Below, piece after piece: positions 1-8,224 of a DNA stretch of 64,000 bases (within the stretch, counting starts at the first letter, position 1; every line of letters starts with the position of its first letter). Both the position numbers and the translations under genes were made by a program. This DNA comes from an uncultured Blautia sp. (GTDB lineage Bacteria > Bacillota > Clostridia > Lachnospirales > Lachnospiraceae): NCBI RefSeq assembly GCF_937880195.1, contig NZ_CALFLA010000041.1, forward strand, positions 1 to 64,000, read 5' to 3'. The notes beneath the pieces were generated by a model. That model did not search any database. It worked only from the letters and a program-made list of their open reading frames with translations, and was not told where the DNA came from.

Positions 1-222
1 CTTTTTTGCTTCTGTAAGTTTTATCTGCAGCCAATTCACATTTGCATTCCGGGCAAATATTCCAATTATTTTTTTCTGATCTTTGTATAAAACGAGTGTT
101 TCTTCCAACTGTTCTAAAGTTTTTAACTCATGATCTATCTTTTTCATTTTCACTGTTTTGATAACCAACAGAGTCGCAGCCCATGGCAAAATTGATATGA
201 TTCCCTCTATAAAAGTATTCAT
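1..222 (-). CDS. Partial small membrane-anchored protein (3' end outside window)
   Basis: An open frame runs from an ATG at 222 to the window edge and gives at least 74 residues. GGAGAA lies about 9 nt before the ATG. One hydrophobic segment (about residues 5-22) is followed by a charged helical stretch rich in Lys, Glu and Leu. The likely layout is an N-terminal anchor with a short cytoplasmic coiled-coil-like region. It begins about 30 bases after the next upstream gene ends and shares its strand, so it belongs to the same run of membrane-protein genes. I do not recognise a family, and the missing C-terminus prevents a firmer call. Confidence 0.55.
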   Translation of the reverse strand, partial: MNTFIEGIISILPWAATLLVIKTVKMKKIDHELKTLEQLEETLVLYKDQKKIIGIFARNANVNWLQIKLTEAKK

Positions 223-253
223 TCTGAAATTCTCCATAAAAAAACGATAACGT

Positions 254-919
254 TCAGTACTTATCTGATTTTTTATTACCTTCCTCAATTTCCAATTTTT
301 TGACAGCAAAGTATTTTACCAGATGGAATACTCCTAAAATACAAACTAATGAAATAAAATAACTGCAAAGAGCTGCAATTCTTATCATTGCTGTATATTC
401 AACTTTGGTACTGAGTATTTTTGCAGCGCCTATTCCAAACATGGCAAAGCTGGTAAGACACCATCCGCCTGCCAATTTTTTTGTGGAAGAGGGATTGTAT
501 ACGTCTTTTTTTATCAGGGTTATTGTAAGAAAAATGTACGCTGCGACTGCAAGTATGTAAATGCCAGTAAGCGCAGCCAAATATCCCTTATAACTTTCTT
601 CTTTCATAGTTGTCAGCATAAGGATTGTCCCTGCCCAGCAGAACAAAATCGAAAAGGTCAGACTTTGTATTCCATATATCCAGAAAACTCGTTTCCCGGT
701 CACTTCTGTTCTTGAAAAGCTAAGAATAACAAATCCAAGATAAACAATACTTAAGAATATTCTTGAAATAACTGGTGAGGAAGTTGTTTCTGCCAGAAAG
801 AAAAACAGGAATATCAAAAACAGTATAGCTCCATCTAGTTTGTAGATTTCTTTTGGTTTGATCGTATCTTCTATGCCATATAATAAAAAATTCTTTGTCT
901 GTTCACTGATCTTTTTCAT
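254..919 (-). CDS. Six-helix integral membrane protein, unknown function
   Basis: About 221 residues, almost wholly hydrophobic, with roughly six predicted transmembrane segments (about residues 28-45, 48-65, 78-100, 112-133, 150-170 and 180-205). The N-terminus is short and basic and the C-terminal tail is charged (Lys/Glu-rich). AGAAAGG lies 9 nt before the ATG at 919; an ATG two codons earlier (925) is too close to it. No catalytic or transport motif is visible. It sits in a run of twelve same-strand small membrane or secreted protein genes. The function is unknown. Confidence 0.7.
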   Translation of the reverse strand: MKKISEQTKNFLLYGIEDTIKPKEIYKLDGAILFLIFLFFFLAETTSSPVISRIFLSIVYLGFVILSFSRTEVTGKRVFWIYGIQSLTFSILFCWAGTILMLTTMKEESYKGYLAALTGIYILAVAAYIFLTITLIKKDVYNPSSTKKLAGGWCLTSFAMFGIGAAKILSTKVEYTAMIRIAALCSYFISLVCILGVFHLVKYFAVKKLEIEEGNKKSDKY

Positions 920-998
920 TTTCATCAGCCTTTCTCATTTTTTCCTCACAGCTGTTTCTATCTTCTTCACAGCCGAACATTTCTGTTTATTTTATGCT

Positions 999-1514
999 CT
1001 ACATACACTTCTTTTCCAGAAATAAATATAACGCCAGTATACAGATCACACAGCCGCAGATCACTCCGTTAGCCTTCATCAGTTCGTTATCGCGAAACTC
1101 TTCTCTGGGTAAAATCCCGTCTTTTTCGTAATCATAGTAAATATGATCTGTAGTATAAGCCGGGATGCTGTCTCCCACCTGATACTCCTTGTACATGCTC
1201 TCAGGAACCTGCATTCGTTTTGTTTTATCCTTGCCATAATAAAAGAAATAGTTTTTAGTCAAACTATATTTACCACTGGAATAGATATCTGCATCCTTTT
1301 TCCTGATCACAACATCCTCTATAAAATAATCTTTGCCCAAAACCATTTGTTCCAGCTGCTTTTGAAATTTTACAGAGGTTATTGCTACCTTTGTCCAAAT
1401 GAAAACAAATAAGACAAGAGCTACTGCCAGCAAAGCCGCGCAGAGTTTCCATATTTTTTTCTTTTTTCGTATTTTTGCTTCCTGGTCTTTTGGCTTAATC
1501 AGTTTGTTACTCAT
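999..1514 (-). CDS. Membrane protein with two terminal helices and extracellular domain
   Basis: 171 residues. A basic N-terminus precedes one transmembrane segment (about residues 23-43). A hydrophilic central domain of about 100 residues is rich in Tyr, Lys and Asp, and a second membrane segment lies at about 149-166. The middle domain should therefore be outside the cell. The start is supported by GAGGGTGAT just before the ATG. The architecture resembles DUF3592-like proteins, but I cannot confirm the family. It is transcribed together with its neighbours. Confidence 0.65.
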   Translation of the reverse strand: MSNKLIKPKDQEAKIRKKKKIWKLCAALLAVALVLFVFIWTKVAITSVKFQKQLEQMVLGKDYFIEDVVIRKKDADIYSSGKYSLTKNYFFYYGKDKTKRMQVPESMYKEYQVGDSIPAYTTDHIYYDYEKDGILPREEFRDNELMKANGVICGCVICILALYLFLEKKCM

Positions 1515-1544
1515 TTATCACCCTCAACTAACTTAATACAATGA

Positions 1545-1988
1545 TCAATATCCCCAGCCTCCGTCTATAACTTCCCATGCCTGCTGAGTATCGGTTTCTT
1601 TAAGGCTCCATGTCCACCCTTCATAAGTCTCATTCGGAATCAAACCTAAGTCTCTGGCTTTTCTGTTCGTTTCAAAATCAGATGATACAATTATGAGTTT
1701 TTGATTATGTAGGGTATTGTATTTTAGCATTTCATCTGTGAATTTGTTTTCTACTGTCCTGTCATAACGCAGTTCCGTTAATGTACAATCTTTGAAATCA
1801 GAGGAAAATTTATTTTCTACAGCATCAAAGGCTTTGCTGATCAGTTCTTCATCATACAAAGCAGAAGTACCAATGATACGATGAACAGCGTCTGTGCTGC
1901 CTTTTTTTCCAGGCATAATAAAAATGATTCCTGTAATAGAAACTGCCAGTATTATGGCTATTAAAAAAATAATGGATTTCTTTTTCAT
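1545..1988 (-). CDS. Small secreted or membrane-anchored protein
   Basis: 147 residues. The N-terminus is a basic start plus a hydrophobic segment of about 20 residues, typical of an uncleaved signal anchor. No lipobox Cys is seen. The rest is a soluble acidic domain ending in a Trp/Gly-rich tail (about residues 125-147). AGGGAGC lies upstream of the ATG at 1988. The domain alternates short predicted strands and helices, like small extracytoplasmic proteins of unknown function. It is 24 bases downstream of the lipoprotein gene at 2013-2696, on the same strand. Confidence 0.65.
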   Translation of the reverse strand: MKKKSIIFLIAIILAVSITGIIFIMPGKKGSTDAVHRIIGTSALYDEELISKAFDAVENKFSSDFKDCTLTELRYDRTVENKFTDEMLKYNTLHNQKLIIVSSDFETNRKARDLGLIPNETYEGWTWSLKETDTQQAWEVIDGGWGY

Positions 1989-2012
1989 AAAAATATGCTC
2001 CCTATAAATCTT

Positions 2013-2696
2013 CTAGTTAAACTCCACAAGCCCTAGTCCTGTTTCCAATTGGAATCCATTCGCCCACTCTTTATCGCGGTAAAAAACAATCCCTTCCTGA
2101 TAGCCGTCGCTGGTAAAAAACAGCTGTTTTTCATTTCCATATTCTTTTATGATCTTGTTTAATTCGTTTGCAACGCTTACATCAAACCAGTCGTCAACCA
2201 CTTCCGCCTCTAATGTAAACTGCCTGTTTTTCCATTCAAAAGTAACGGTTCTTTTTCCTGTTCCTTCTTCCCAGTTCACCTGACTGGTATCTTCCTGTAT
2301 ATTTTTAAAATCAAGTTCTTCTTTATCCAAAAACGAAACACCTGTAAGAAAGTCAGTATACATATTTTCTACATTAAAAAATTCTACATCAAAAGTATAT
2401 ACACCGTTTGAATAAGGAGTCCATGTCATGTTTTCGTAATCGTATTCCCCCTGACCTAATACGGTTAATAACATTGCAGCCTTATTTAATTCTACTTCCG
2501 GCGGCATTTCTTTATAATCCTGTTCCAGATCGTCTACCATTTGCTCAGTCGTTCCCTGTATCTCATATTTCTCAAAAATTTCCGCAAGTTCTTTATAGGT
2601 TTTTTGCATGGTTTCTTCTCCTGATAGATTACTTTTTAGACTGCAGTCGCTTAATAACAGTGACCCAGATAAAATTAATATGAAAAGTTTTTTCAT
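2013..2696 (-). CDS. Putative lipoprotein
   Basis: About 227 residues. The N-terminus carries a type II signal peptide: a basic start, a Leu/Ile-rich core, then a lipobox-like LLSDC with the acceptor Cys at about residue 18. The mature part is acidic and mixed alpha/beta, and would be tethered to the outer face of the membrane. The ATG at 2696 is preferred over a GTG two codons earlier because AGAAAGG is better spaced from it. No enzyme motif is visible. Its place among membrane proteins suggests a cell-envelope role, which is inference. Confidence 0.65.
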   Translation of the reverse strand: MKKLFILILSGSLLLSDCSLKSNLSGEETMQKTYKELAEIFEKYEIQGTTEQMVDDLEQDYKEMPPEVELNKAAMLLTVLGQGEYDYENMTWTPYSNGVYTFDVEFFNVENMYTDFLTGVSFLDKEELDFKNIQEDTSQVNWEEGTGKRTVTFEWKNRQFTLEAEVVDDWFDVSVANELNKIIKEYGNEKQLFFTSDGYQEGIVFYRDKEWANGFQLETGLGLVEFN

Positions 2697-2717
2697 GATC
2701 ACAGTTACCTTTCTTTT

Positions 2718-3245
2718 TTAGAATATGTCAGTAGCTTCTCCTGATTTTAAGTTATCTAGCCAGGCCTCCAAATTTTCAAAATTATCAAACTGCCGGGTAA
2801 GGGTGAAAAATTTTTTATCCTTATCATACAGTTTGATTTTACAGCTGTTTATTTTTTTATATGTAATTTTATTTCCTGATAGAATGCGGCTTTTTCTTCC
2901 GTTTACGACTTTGATCCTGTTACTGTCAAGCACGATGATTTTTCTGTTTTTATAGTATTTCCACATAGAAAAATCTGCAATACTGACCAAAACTACTACA
3001 GCCGTATAGCACATATTTTCCCAGTCTTTAGATGGAAAATATGCAAAAAAAGCAATGGCTGCCATAACTCCCAGGGGAACACAGATAATCGTCATTATTT
3101 TTAATAAGTTCATCATATTGCTGCGCATTTTTACAGTATAAACAGCAGAATTATCCTCCTTACTTTTTGCTGTAAGGTATTTAAAAATAACTGGAGCAAG
3201 GAAGACAACGCCTAAAATAAATGCACTTCTGTAAATTAATTCCAT
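2718..3245 (-). CDS. Membrane protein with C-terminal PH-like domain
   Basis: About 175 residues from the ATG at 3245, which has AGGTGG 7 nt upstream; an earlier in-frame Met lacks a site. There are three hydrophobic segments (about residues 3-22, 50-70 and 78-95). A basic cytoplasmic region follows with a strand-rich pattern (IVLDSNRIKVVNG ... KINSCKIKLYDKDKKFF) like bacterial PH or YcxB-like domains. The fold call is from pattern only. It lies 39 bases after the zinc-ribbon membrane protein in the same direction. Confidence 0.6.
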   Translation of the reverse strand: MELIYRSAFILGVVFLAPVIFKYLTAKSKEDNSAVYTVKMRSNMMNLLKIMTIICVPLGVMAAIAFFAYFPSKDWENMCYTAVVVLVSIADFSMWKYYKNRKIIVLDSNRIKVVNGRKSRILSGNKITYKKINSCKIKLYDKDKKFFTLTRQFDNFENLEAWLDNLKSGEATDIF

Positions 3246-3284
3246 AATTTTACCACCTAAATCACACAGTACAATTGGCATTTG

Positions 3285-3629
3285 TCAAAAAAATTCAAAC
3301 CATATTCCAATTATGATAAGTGCCAAACCAGAAATTCTCCCTGCAATTTTCGATTTTTTATATCCTAAGATTCCAATAGTTTCAGGGGTTGTAAATGGGA
3401 ATACAGTAATATCTGTACCCATTAGCATAATTCCAGCCCCTATAATAGAACTTCTATTCAATAAAATTCCATAAAACATAACCAAAAATCCAGCAATGAT
3501 ACCCATGATAAAATATTTTATTTTATAGTTGTCTTTCTCAGTGCTTGTTCTATAATTATTTTCACATTCACTGCTGCAAAATTCATAGCTACTGTTTACA
3601 TTTTTACCACAGTACCTGCATTTCTTCAT
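3285..3629 (-). CDS. Zinc-ribbon membrane protein
   Basis: 114 residues. The N-terminus has a compact zinc-ribbon or DUF2116-like motif, CRYCGKNVN...FCSSECENNY, with Cys at residues 4, 7, 18 and 22. About three hydrophobic segments follow between residues 38 and 112. The layout is a small metal-binding head on a membrane anchor. TGAGGTGAC precedes the ATG at 3629. No enzymatic role is evident. It belongs to the same minus-strand run as its neighbours. Confidence 0.65.
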   Translation of the reverse strand: MKKCRYCGKNVNSSYEFCSSECENNYRTSTEKDNYKIKYFIMGIIAGFLVMFYGILLNRSSIIGAGIMLMGTDITVFPFTTPETIGILGYKKSKIAGRISGLALIIIGIWFEFF

Positions 3630-3669
3630 TTTAAGTCACCTCAGTAATTGTTTATCCATGAAAGAAATC

Positions 3670-4857
3670 CTATTTGCTTCGTTTTTTCTTTCTTGTATCT
3701 GGCGGAGAAAAGGTTTGAATATAGTCTTTTCGTATTTCCGTAACATCCTGAGTAAGAAAGGCGGCCATACGCTCCTGGTCGGAAGCAAGCTCTGGGAAGC
3801 AGGCTGCAAATTTTTCTTCAAGCTGTTCTTCTTTGCCACACAGTTTAAGGGAGCCTTCATATCCTACCAGTTCTCTCAGAACGGCAGTAAACTCTTCATA
3901 TCTGTTCCCTCGAATATCCAGATCGACTCTCGCTTTTGCAGTTGTACCATTTAGATAAAGAATTTTCAGTAAAGTATCGCTCTTAGACCGATCCATTGTT
4001 ACCCATAGAGCTAGCTTTTTTGAGATCAGTTTCCCGCCGATCAGCATCCAGTTCTGGCTTCGGTAGATTTCCAAATACTGTTTCATGGACTCATCTTCAA
4101 AGGGTATTCGTTCAAAGCATTCTCCATTCAACAGCTGCGCTATCTGATCTTTACTGAGGAGTTGGTTCAGCACTGGTATGTTGTGGCAGGGCATACAGAC
4201 ATAGCGTTTCATTTTTTGAAACAGGCTCACAACCAGAACTGATATGATAAGTACAAACAGCAAAAGCTCTCCATCCATATGGATTTCTCCGGTTACGGTT
4301 TCTGAAATACCGCGCATAACCAGCAAGACGCCAAAGCCCCACAGACCTAAGACCAGAAGCTTTTTTAACGGATAAAAATGAATCCATTCAATGATCTGCA
4401 TCTGCTGTTTACCGCTTATGTTATTTTTGCGAAGGAGCAGGCGGGCGATCCATTGATTCAGAAGTTGGGGAAGCCATGCAATTCCAAATAGTAATGCTGC
4501 AATACCGACATAAAGAGCAACTCCACCCCAGCCAATATCCAGATAAGCCTCAAGAAGCAAAGGGAAGCCTAGCAGCAGCATAAGGAGAAAAAAAGGAACA
4601 GATGACTTCTTGCGTTCTTTTTGGAGTTTTAGGTCATTTATAGCAGAATGGATGCACAAGACAGTGATCATGACTGCTGACATAGCTCCTGACACCCAAT
4701 TTTTAAGATCTCCGAACCGCATGACATGTTCCTTCCTATGCATACCAGGAAATTTTCCAGTAATACCTGCATAAAGGCAAAACCCTAAATATGCCAAAGC
4801 AACCACCGCTCCTGTCAGCTTTAAAATTGTTTTTCCAGAAATCTTTCGTTTCTCCAT
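3670..4857 (-). CDS. Large membrane protein with cytoplasmic C-terminal domain
   Basis: 395 residues. The first 215 residues hold about six hydrophobic segments arranged in pairs. The remaining 170 or so residues are soluble and contain acidic helices and short strands. The extreme C-terminus is very basic (RKKKRSK). CAGGAGA lies upstream of the ATG at 4857. I do not recognise a family. It begins 52 bases after the end of another orphan membrane-protein gene, so co-transcription is likely. Confidence 0.65.
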   Translation of the reverse strand: MEKRKISGKTILKLTGAVVALAYLGFCLYAGITGKFPGMHRKEHVMRFGDLKNWVSGAMSAVMITVLCIHSAINDLKLQKERKKSSVPFFLLMLLLGFPLLLEAYLDIGWGGVALYVGIAALLFGIAWLPQLLNQWIARLLLRKNNISGKQQMQIIEWIHFYPLKKLLVLGLWGFGVLLVMRGISETVTGEIHMDGELLLFVLIISVLVVSLFQKMKRYVCMPCHNIPVLNQLLSKDQIAQLLNGECFERIPFEDESMKQYLEIYRSQNWMLIGGKLISKKLALWVTMDRSKSDTLLKILYLNGTTAKARVDLDIRGNRYEEFTAVLRELVGYEGSLKLCGKEEQLEEKFAACFPELASDQERMAAFLTQDVTEIRKDYIQTFSPPDTRKKKRSK

Positions 4858-4909
4858 GGTATTCGTTTCTCCTGTAAAAATGATGTGATATATAGGAAAT
4901 CAGGCTCCC

Positions 4910-5689
4910 CTATTCCCCCCGGCGCTGACGTACAATAAAATAGAACAGAAAATAAAGAGACACTAAGGATGCTCCCAGACAGGGAAAATAAAATTCCCCG
5001 GATATTATGCCAACAGCCGAATGACTCAGGACGCATAGAGTGACACAAGCTACAAGAGCCAGTCCGCTTAGCAGAATATACAAAGGATTTCGATTTTCAG
5101 AGGGCTGCAAAGTATTTTCCCAGGTTTTCCTTCTCTCTAATTCCTTTAGCAGCATTTCTTCATCCTTTATTCCCTTAACCAGAAAATATGTATGTTTTAT
5201 AGCGCGGTGATTCCGATAACGTGACTGGCATCGGATGGCATAATGGCTGCGGTTTTCTTTGATGTTCCATACCTTTAGGATTTCGGATGCCCCCGCAGGA
5301 AGATAGGGGCTTTTTCCCTGCATACGCAGAAACTTCTGCGTTTCCATTGCTCCAAGTGCAAATCCCCAGAATCCACGTCCATGATAAGACAATCCCCGGG
5401 CGTCCATGATCCATAAACGGTCATTTTCTGTAAGAAAGAAAATGACGGCATCCTGCATTCCGCGCTGCCCCATTCTTACAGCCATTACAATCCCAAATGC
5501 AGCAGCCATAAGAACCAAAACCATAGAATAGCTTTGCTGTGGCAATCCCAGAGAAATAGATAAAAATGTTCCAATAAAAAGTAAAACTGTCATAAGAAAC
5601 ACAATTCCCAATATTCCCCCCACTGTCCGATATCCATAGTGGCTTTTTTTCTCTGTGTCCAAGGACATCCATACTTTTTTCAATTCCAT
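4910..5689 (-). CDS. Membrane protein with two helix pairs and central soluble domain
   Basis: 259 residues. There are two transmembrane segments near the N-terminus (about 25-70), a central soluble region of about 120 residues rich in aromatic and basic residues, and two more membrane segments (about 205-250). The C-terminus is basic. AGGAGGAATTAGAAATG gives a strong start at 5689. The central domain includes a strand-rich stretch with WIMDARGLSYHGRGFWGF, resembling proteins that read out membrane state, but no family is assigned. Confidence 0.65.
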   Translation of the reverse strand: MELKKVWMSLDTEKKSHYGYRTVGGILGIVFLMTVLLFIGTFLSISLGLPQQSYSMVLVLMAAAFGIVMAVRMGQRGMQDAVIFFLTENDRLWIMDARGLSYHGRGFWGFALGAMETQKFLRMQGKSPYLPAGASEILKVWNIKENRSHYAIRCQSRYRNHRAIKHTYFLVKGIKDEEMLLKELERRKTWENTLQPSENRNPLYILLSGLALVACVTLCVLSHSAVGIISGEFYFPCLGASLVSLYFLFYFIVRQRRGE

Positions 5690-5790
5690 TTCTAATTCCT
5701 CCTGTGCCTTTTTTATACCTAATTTTCAGTATTTGCATGAATGATATGCCTCTAAAGCTGATGCTTTTATTGTTTTAGCCTGGGGTATCT

Positions 5791-6180
5791 CTACCAGTCT
5801 TCTACTGTGATTATTGCTCCGACGACAATATCATCCTGAACTCTTAATTGGTATACTTTCCATCCAGCTAACAGCGTATCTTTAATACGATATTCATAGG
5901 ATAAGATTTTATCTGTGCCTCTTTCTGTTTCTGTCCATGTAGGTGAACCTAACAAGTCGTCTATTTCACTTCTGTACATTCCAATTACATTATATTTTTC
6001 TTTAAAATCATCCATATACAGATATCTTTTTGCCGGATCACTTTTCATCCATTCTTTTTGAGAAAAGCTTCTTTCCCTGTATGAGTTCCACAGGAAAATT
6101 CCACACACTATGCACACAAAGTAAAACCCATAAACACAAATAAGTAGGTTCCTGTGCATATTTTTCTTCGTATGCCTCAT
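5791..6180 (-). CDS. Small membrane-anchored protein, SmpA/OmlA-like fold possible
   Basis: 129 residues. One N-terminal transmembrane segment lies at about residues 11-29. The soluble domain contains YNVIGMYRSEIDDLLGSPTWTE. That spacing, a short helix with G-hydrophobic-S and D-LLG-P, is typical of small BamE/SmpA-like folds that recur in Gram-positive secreted proteins. AAGGAGAACGGCT precedes the ATG at 6180. The fold suggestion is pattern-based, and the function is not known. Confidence 0.6.
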   Translation of the reverse strand: MRHTKKNMHRNLLICVYGFYFVCIVCGIFLWNSYRERSFSQKEWMKSDPAKRYLYMDDFKEKYNVIGMYRSEIDDLLGSPTWTETERGTDKILSYEYRIKDTLLAGWKVYQLRVQDDIVVGAIITVEDW

Positions 6181-6266
6181 AGCCGTTCTCCTTATTTAGT
6201 ATATACTGCCTTCACTCAAAAATTGTTTTGTACAATGATCCTATAACCGTCAAAATACTTCTGATT

Positions 6267-6647
6267 TTATATGTCCAGCTTTCTGTCAAATGACAAATAT
6301 CTTGTTCCCTGGAAGGTAAGTTTTCCCTCATCTCCCTCTGCGATCATTCCATATTCTAAGCCTGATACTGCCATTTCCATCCTGTCGCCGCTTTCTACTT
6401 GAAAGGTAACATAATATGAGGTGCTGGATGTTGTATGATATCCATGCGCGCCTGTTACATCGCCTGCATTTGGATGATTATGATGTGTGGTATTCTGACG
6501 TTTGGCAACGATCTTTGCTTCCACTGTCAAACGAGGAGAATGATTATTTTTATTCCATGTGGCAATTCCCTTTGCAAAAGTAAATATGATCACTCCAAAA
6601 ACAAGTATAAATATTACAGGAAATATCATTTCGATCATATAGAACAT
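6267..6647 (-). CDS. DUF2500-family membrane protein
   Basis: 126 residues. One N-terminal transmembrane segment (about 6-27) is followed by a strand-rich domain beginning LTVEAKIVAKRQNTTHHNH and containing a His/Thr/Ser-rich loop. It then continues SYYVTFQVESGDRMEMAV...GDEGKLTFQGTRYLSF. This order (anchor, AKIVAKR, aromatic YYVTF, G-L-F-GT-Y) matches the DUF2500 family. The family role is unknown. GGAGGCAAAGAATAATG supports the start. Confidence 0.75.
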   Translation of the reverse strand: MFYMIEMIFPVIFILVFGVIIFTFAKGIATWNKNNHSPRLTVEAKIVAKRQNTTHHNHPNAGDVTGAHGYHTTSSTSYYVTFQVESGDRMEMAVSGLEYGMIAEGDEGKLTFQGTRYLSFDRKLDI

Positions 6648-6698
6648 TATTCTTTGCCTCCTATTTTTATTTAATTCTTCTGCCTTCTATAATAAATT

Positions 6699-7268
6699 TT
6701 AAATCTCCCCTTTTCCCATTTTATGGGCAATCTTCCACCCTTTCAGTGGACGATTTCCCACAAATGCTCCAGTCAGCAAAACCGTCAGCATACACATCAA
6801 GAAATGAAAAAAAGCATATACCAAAACCGACGGAACAACCCAAATCATCAGGAACCGACAAACAGCACAAAAGGAAGCCATAGCAGCAATTAAAAAAATA
6901 TAGGTAAAAAACCACTTGTGGTTCTGCCTTGCAATTTCCTGTTTTTCTGATATGCTGCAGGGATAGACCCGGGTCAAAGTATCAATTTTTCTTTTTGCGC
7001 GTCTAATACCATATAAAGAAAAAAAGATGCCTGCGGCGATCCCGATCCATAGTGAGACCCAATATAGAACATATCTATCTATAGAAACTGGATTTTCGAT
7101 TCTGCGCACAAATACATAAATTAGAATAGAAAGTCCTGCGATCACTGGGGCAGAAATTCCATTTCCTATTTTTTTATTCTCCAACAGGCAGATCTGTCCT
7201 GTCATTTCGTCATAATAGAAAGTATTCCCTGTCTTGGAATCATGAGAAAGCAGTACGTAACGTCTCAT
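6699..7268 (-). CDS. Integral membrane protein, first gene of the membrane cluster
   Basis: About 189 residues from the ATG at 7268 (AAAGGATGTG upstream). The first 30 residues are soluble, with a strand pattern YYDEMTGQICLLE. Four hydrophobic segments follow at about 38-55, 66-88, 118-140 and 150-172. It is the most upstream gene of the minus-strand run, and a promoter (7307-7335) lies about 40 bases before it. No motif gives a function. Confidence 0.65.
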   Translation of the reverse strand: MRRYVLLSHDSKTGNTFYYDEMTGQICLLENKKIGNGISAPVIAGLSILIYVFVRRIENPVSIDRYVLYWVSLWIGIAAGIFFSLYGIRRAKRKIDTLTRVYPCSISEKQEIARQNHKWFFTYIFLIAAMASFCAVCRFLMIWVVPSVLVYAFFHFLMCMLTVLLTGAFVGNRPLKGWKIAHKMGKGEI

Positions 7269-7306
7269 TTTGCACATCCTTTTCCTTGTAAATAATTTAT
7301 AGGAGT

Positions 7307-7335
7307 ATTATATATTATCAGGAGTTTTTTGTATA
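7307..7335 (-). promoter_or_regulatory. Promoter of the membrane-protein cluster, near-duplicate of the one at 10910
   Basis: On the minus strand a -35-like TATACA (7330-7335) and a perfect TATAAT (7307-7312) are 17 nt apart. A 34-base block here (7304-7337) matches the block upstream of the HTH/DUF2007 gene (10907-10940) at 28 positions. The match includes the imperfect palindrome over the -10 region. This suggests one regulator controls both units. Confidence 0.5.
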
Positions 7336-7371
7336 TAATTTTTTAATATAGGAAATATTATATTAATTATA

Positions 7372-7388
7372 ATACCAAACGAATGTAT
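7372..7388. promoter_or_regulatory. Operator-like palindrome next to the TetR promoter
   Basis: ATACCAAACGAATGTAT lies immediately before the -35 box of the TetR gene. It matches the reverse complement of the site at 8142-8158 (ATACCGAACGATGGTAT) at 14 of 17 positions. Paired sites before the regulator and before the exporter operon are the usual arrangement for an autoregulated TetR-family repressor. Binding by this particular TetR is inferred. Confidence 0.55.
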
Positions 7389-7389
7389 C

Positions 7390-7418
7390 TTGACAGAAGG
7401 TTTCGGTTTAGATATAAT
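7390..7418 (+). promoter_or_regulatory. Consensus promoter of the TetR gene
   Basis: TTGACA at 7390-7395 and TATAAT at 7413-7418 are separated by 17 nt, a perfect sigma-A match. It lies 40 bases before the TetR start and abuts the operator-like palindrome at 7372-7388. Confidence 0.8.
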
Positions 7419-7458
7419 CAATACATACCAAGAGAATGTTATGAAAGGAGACTATCCT

Positions 7459-8106
7459 ATGGCAAGAAATAAATATCCAGAAGTAACTGTAGAAAAAATT
7501 CTTGATGTGGCCCATCGTCTGTTTTTGGAAAAGGGATATGATAACACCACAATTCAGGACATTGTAGATAATTTAGACGGCCTGTCAAAAGGAGCGGTCT
7601 ACCATCACTTTAAATCAAAGGAAGAAATCATGGATGCAGTAAGCGACCGCATGTTTTCTTCTAATAATCCATTTGAAAAAGTGAGGAATCGTTCTGACCT
7701 TAATGGGCTTCAGAAGCTTAGAGAGACAATTCGGTTGAATCAGTCTGATGAAGAACAGACCAGCATAACCATACAGTCAATTCCCCTAAAAAGAAATCCC
7801 AGGCTTCTGATGGAAATGATTGAATCCAACCGACGTATTTTAACCCCATATTATCAGGAACTGTTGGAAGAAGGAAATAGAGACGGTTCCATCCATACGG
7901 AGTATACAAAAGAGATTGCTGAACTTATACCACTGCTCACCAGTTTGTGGATGCTGCCATCCATCTTCCCATCTGATAAAGAAGGGATGAAAAACAAATT
8001 CCGTTTTCTTGGAGACATGCTGGAAAAAATGGGCGTACCTCTTATGGATGATTCTGTCTGTGCGTTGATAGAAGAATTTTTTGAAAAAATGCCAGAGGAA
8101 AAATAA
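7459..8106 (+). CDS. TetR/AcrR-family transcriptional regulator
   Basis: 215 residues from the ATG at 7459, which has GAAAGGAG upstream. The N-terminal helix-turn-helix is typical of the family: ILDVAHRLFLEKGYDNTTIQDIVDNL...SKGAVYHHFKSKEEIM (about residues 12-57). The C-terminal ligand-binding domain is all-helical and not similar to a named member. The regulator probably represses itself and the downstream membrane protein/MFS exporter unit, because matching operator-like palindromes precede both (7372-7388 and 8142-8158). The inducer is unknown; a drug or amphipathic compound exported by the MFS protein would be usual. Confidence 0.85.
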   Translation: MARNKYPEVTVEKILDVAHRLFLEKGYDNTTIQDIVDNLDGLSKGAVYHHFKSKEEIMDAVSDRMFSSNNPFEKVRNRSDLNGLQKLRETIRLNQSDEEQTSITIQSIPLKRNPRLLMEMIESNRRILTPYYQELLEEGNRDGSIHTEYTKEIAELIPLLTSLWMLPSIFPSDKEGMKNKFRFLGDMLEKMGVPLMDDSVCALIEEFFEKMPEEK

Positions 8107-8141
8107 AGTTGCCGTAAGGCAATTTTATTTTAGATATATAC

Positions 8142-8158
8142 ATACCATCGTTCGGTAT
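8142..8158. promoter_or_regulatory. Second TetR operator-like palindrome, before the exporter unit
   Basis: ATACCATCGTTCGGTAT has ATACC/GGTAT arms. It is 14/17 identical, in reverse complement, to the site at 7372-7388. It lies just after a TATATA-like -10 region (about 8133-8140), where bound repressor would block transcription of the exporter genes. Confidence 0.55.
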
Positions 8159-8173
8159 TGAAAGGAGAATGCT

Positions 8174-8221
8174 GTGAAAGAACATGCAATTTCTACAGAA
8201 AAAGAAATTATGGAGGTATAA
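8174..8221 (+). CDS. Possible 15-residue leader peptide
   Basis: A GTG at 8174 preceded by GAAAGGAG opens a 15-codon frame that ends in TAA three bases before the next start codon (8225). The frame's last codons contain the GGAGG that serves the next gene, so translation of the two would be coupled. It could equally be a chance frame after a redundant ribosome binding site. Confidence 0.3.
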   Translation: MKEHAISTEKEIMEV

Positions 8222-8224
8222 ATC

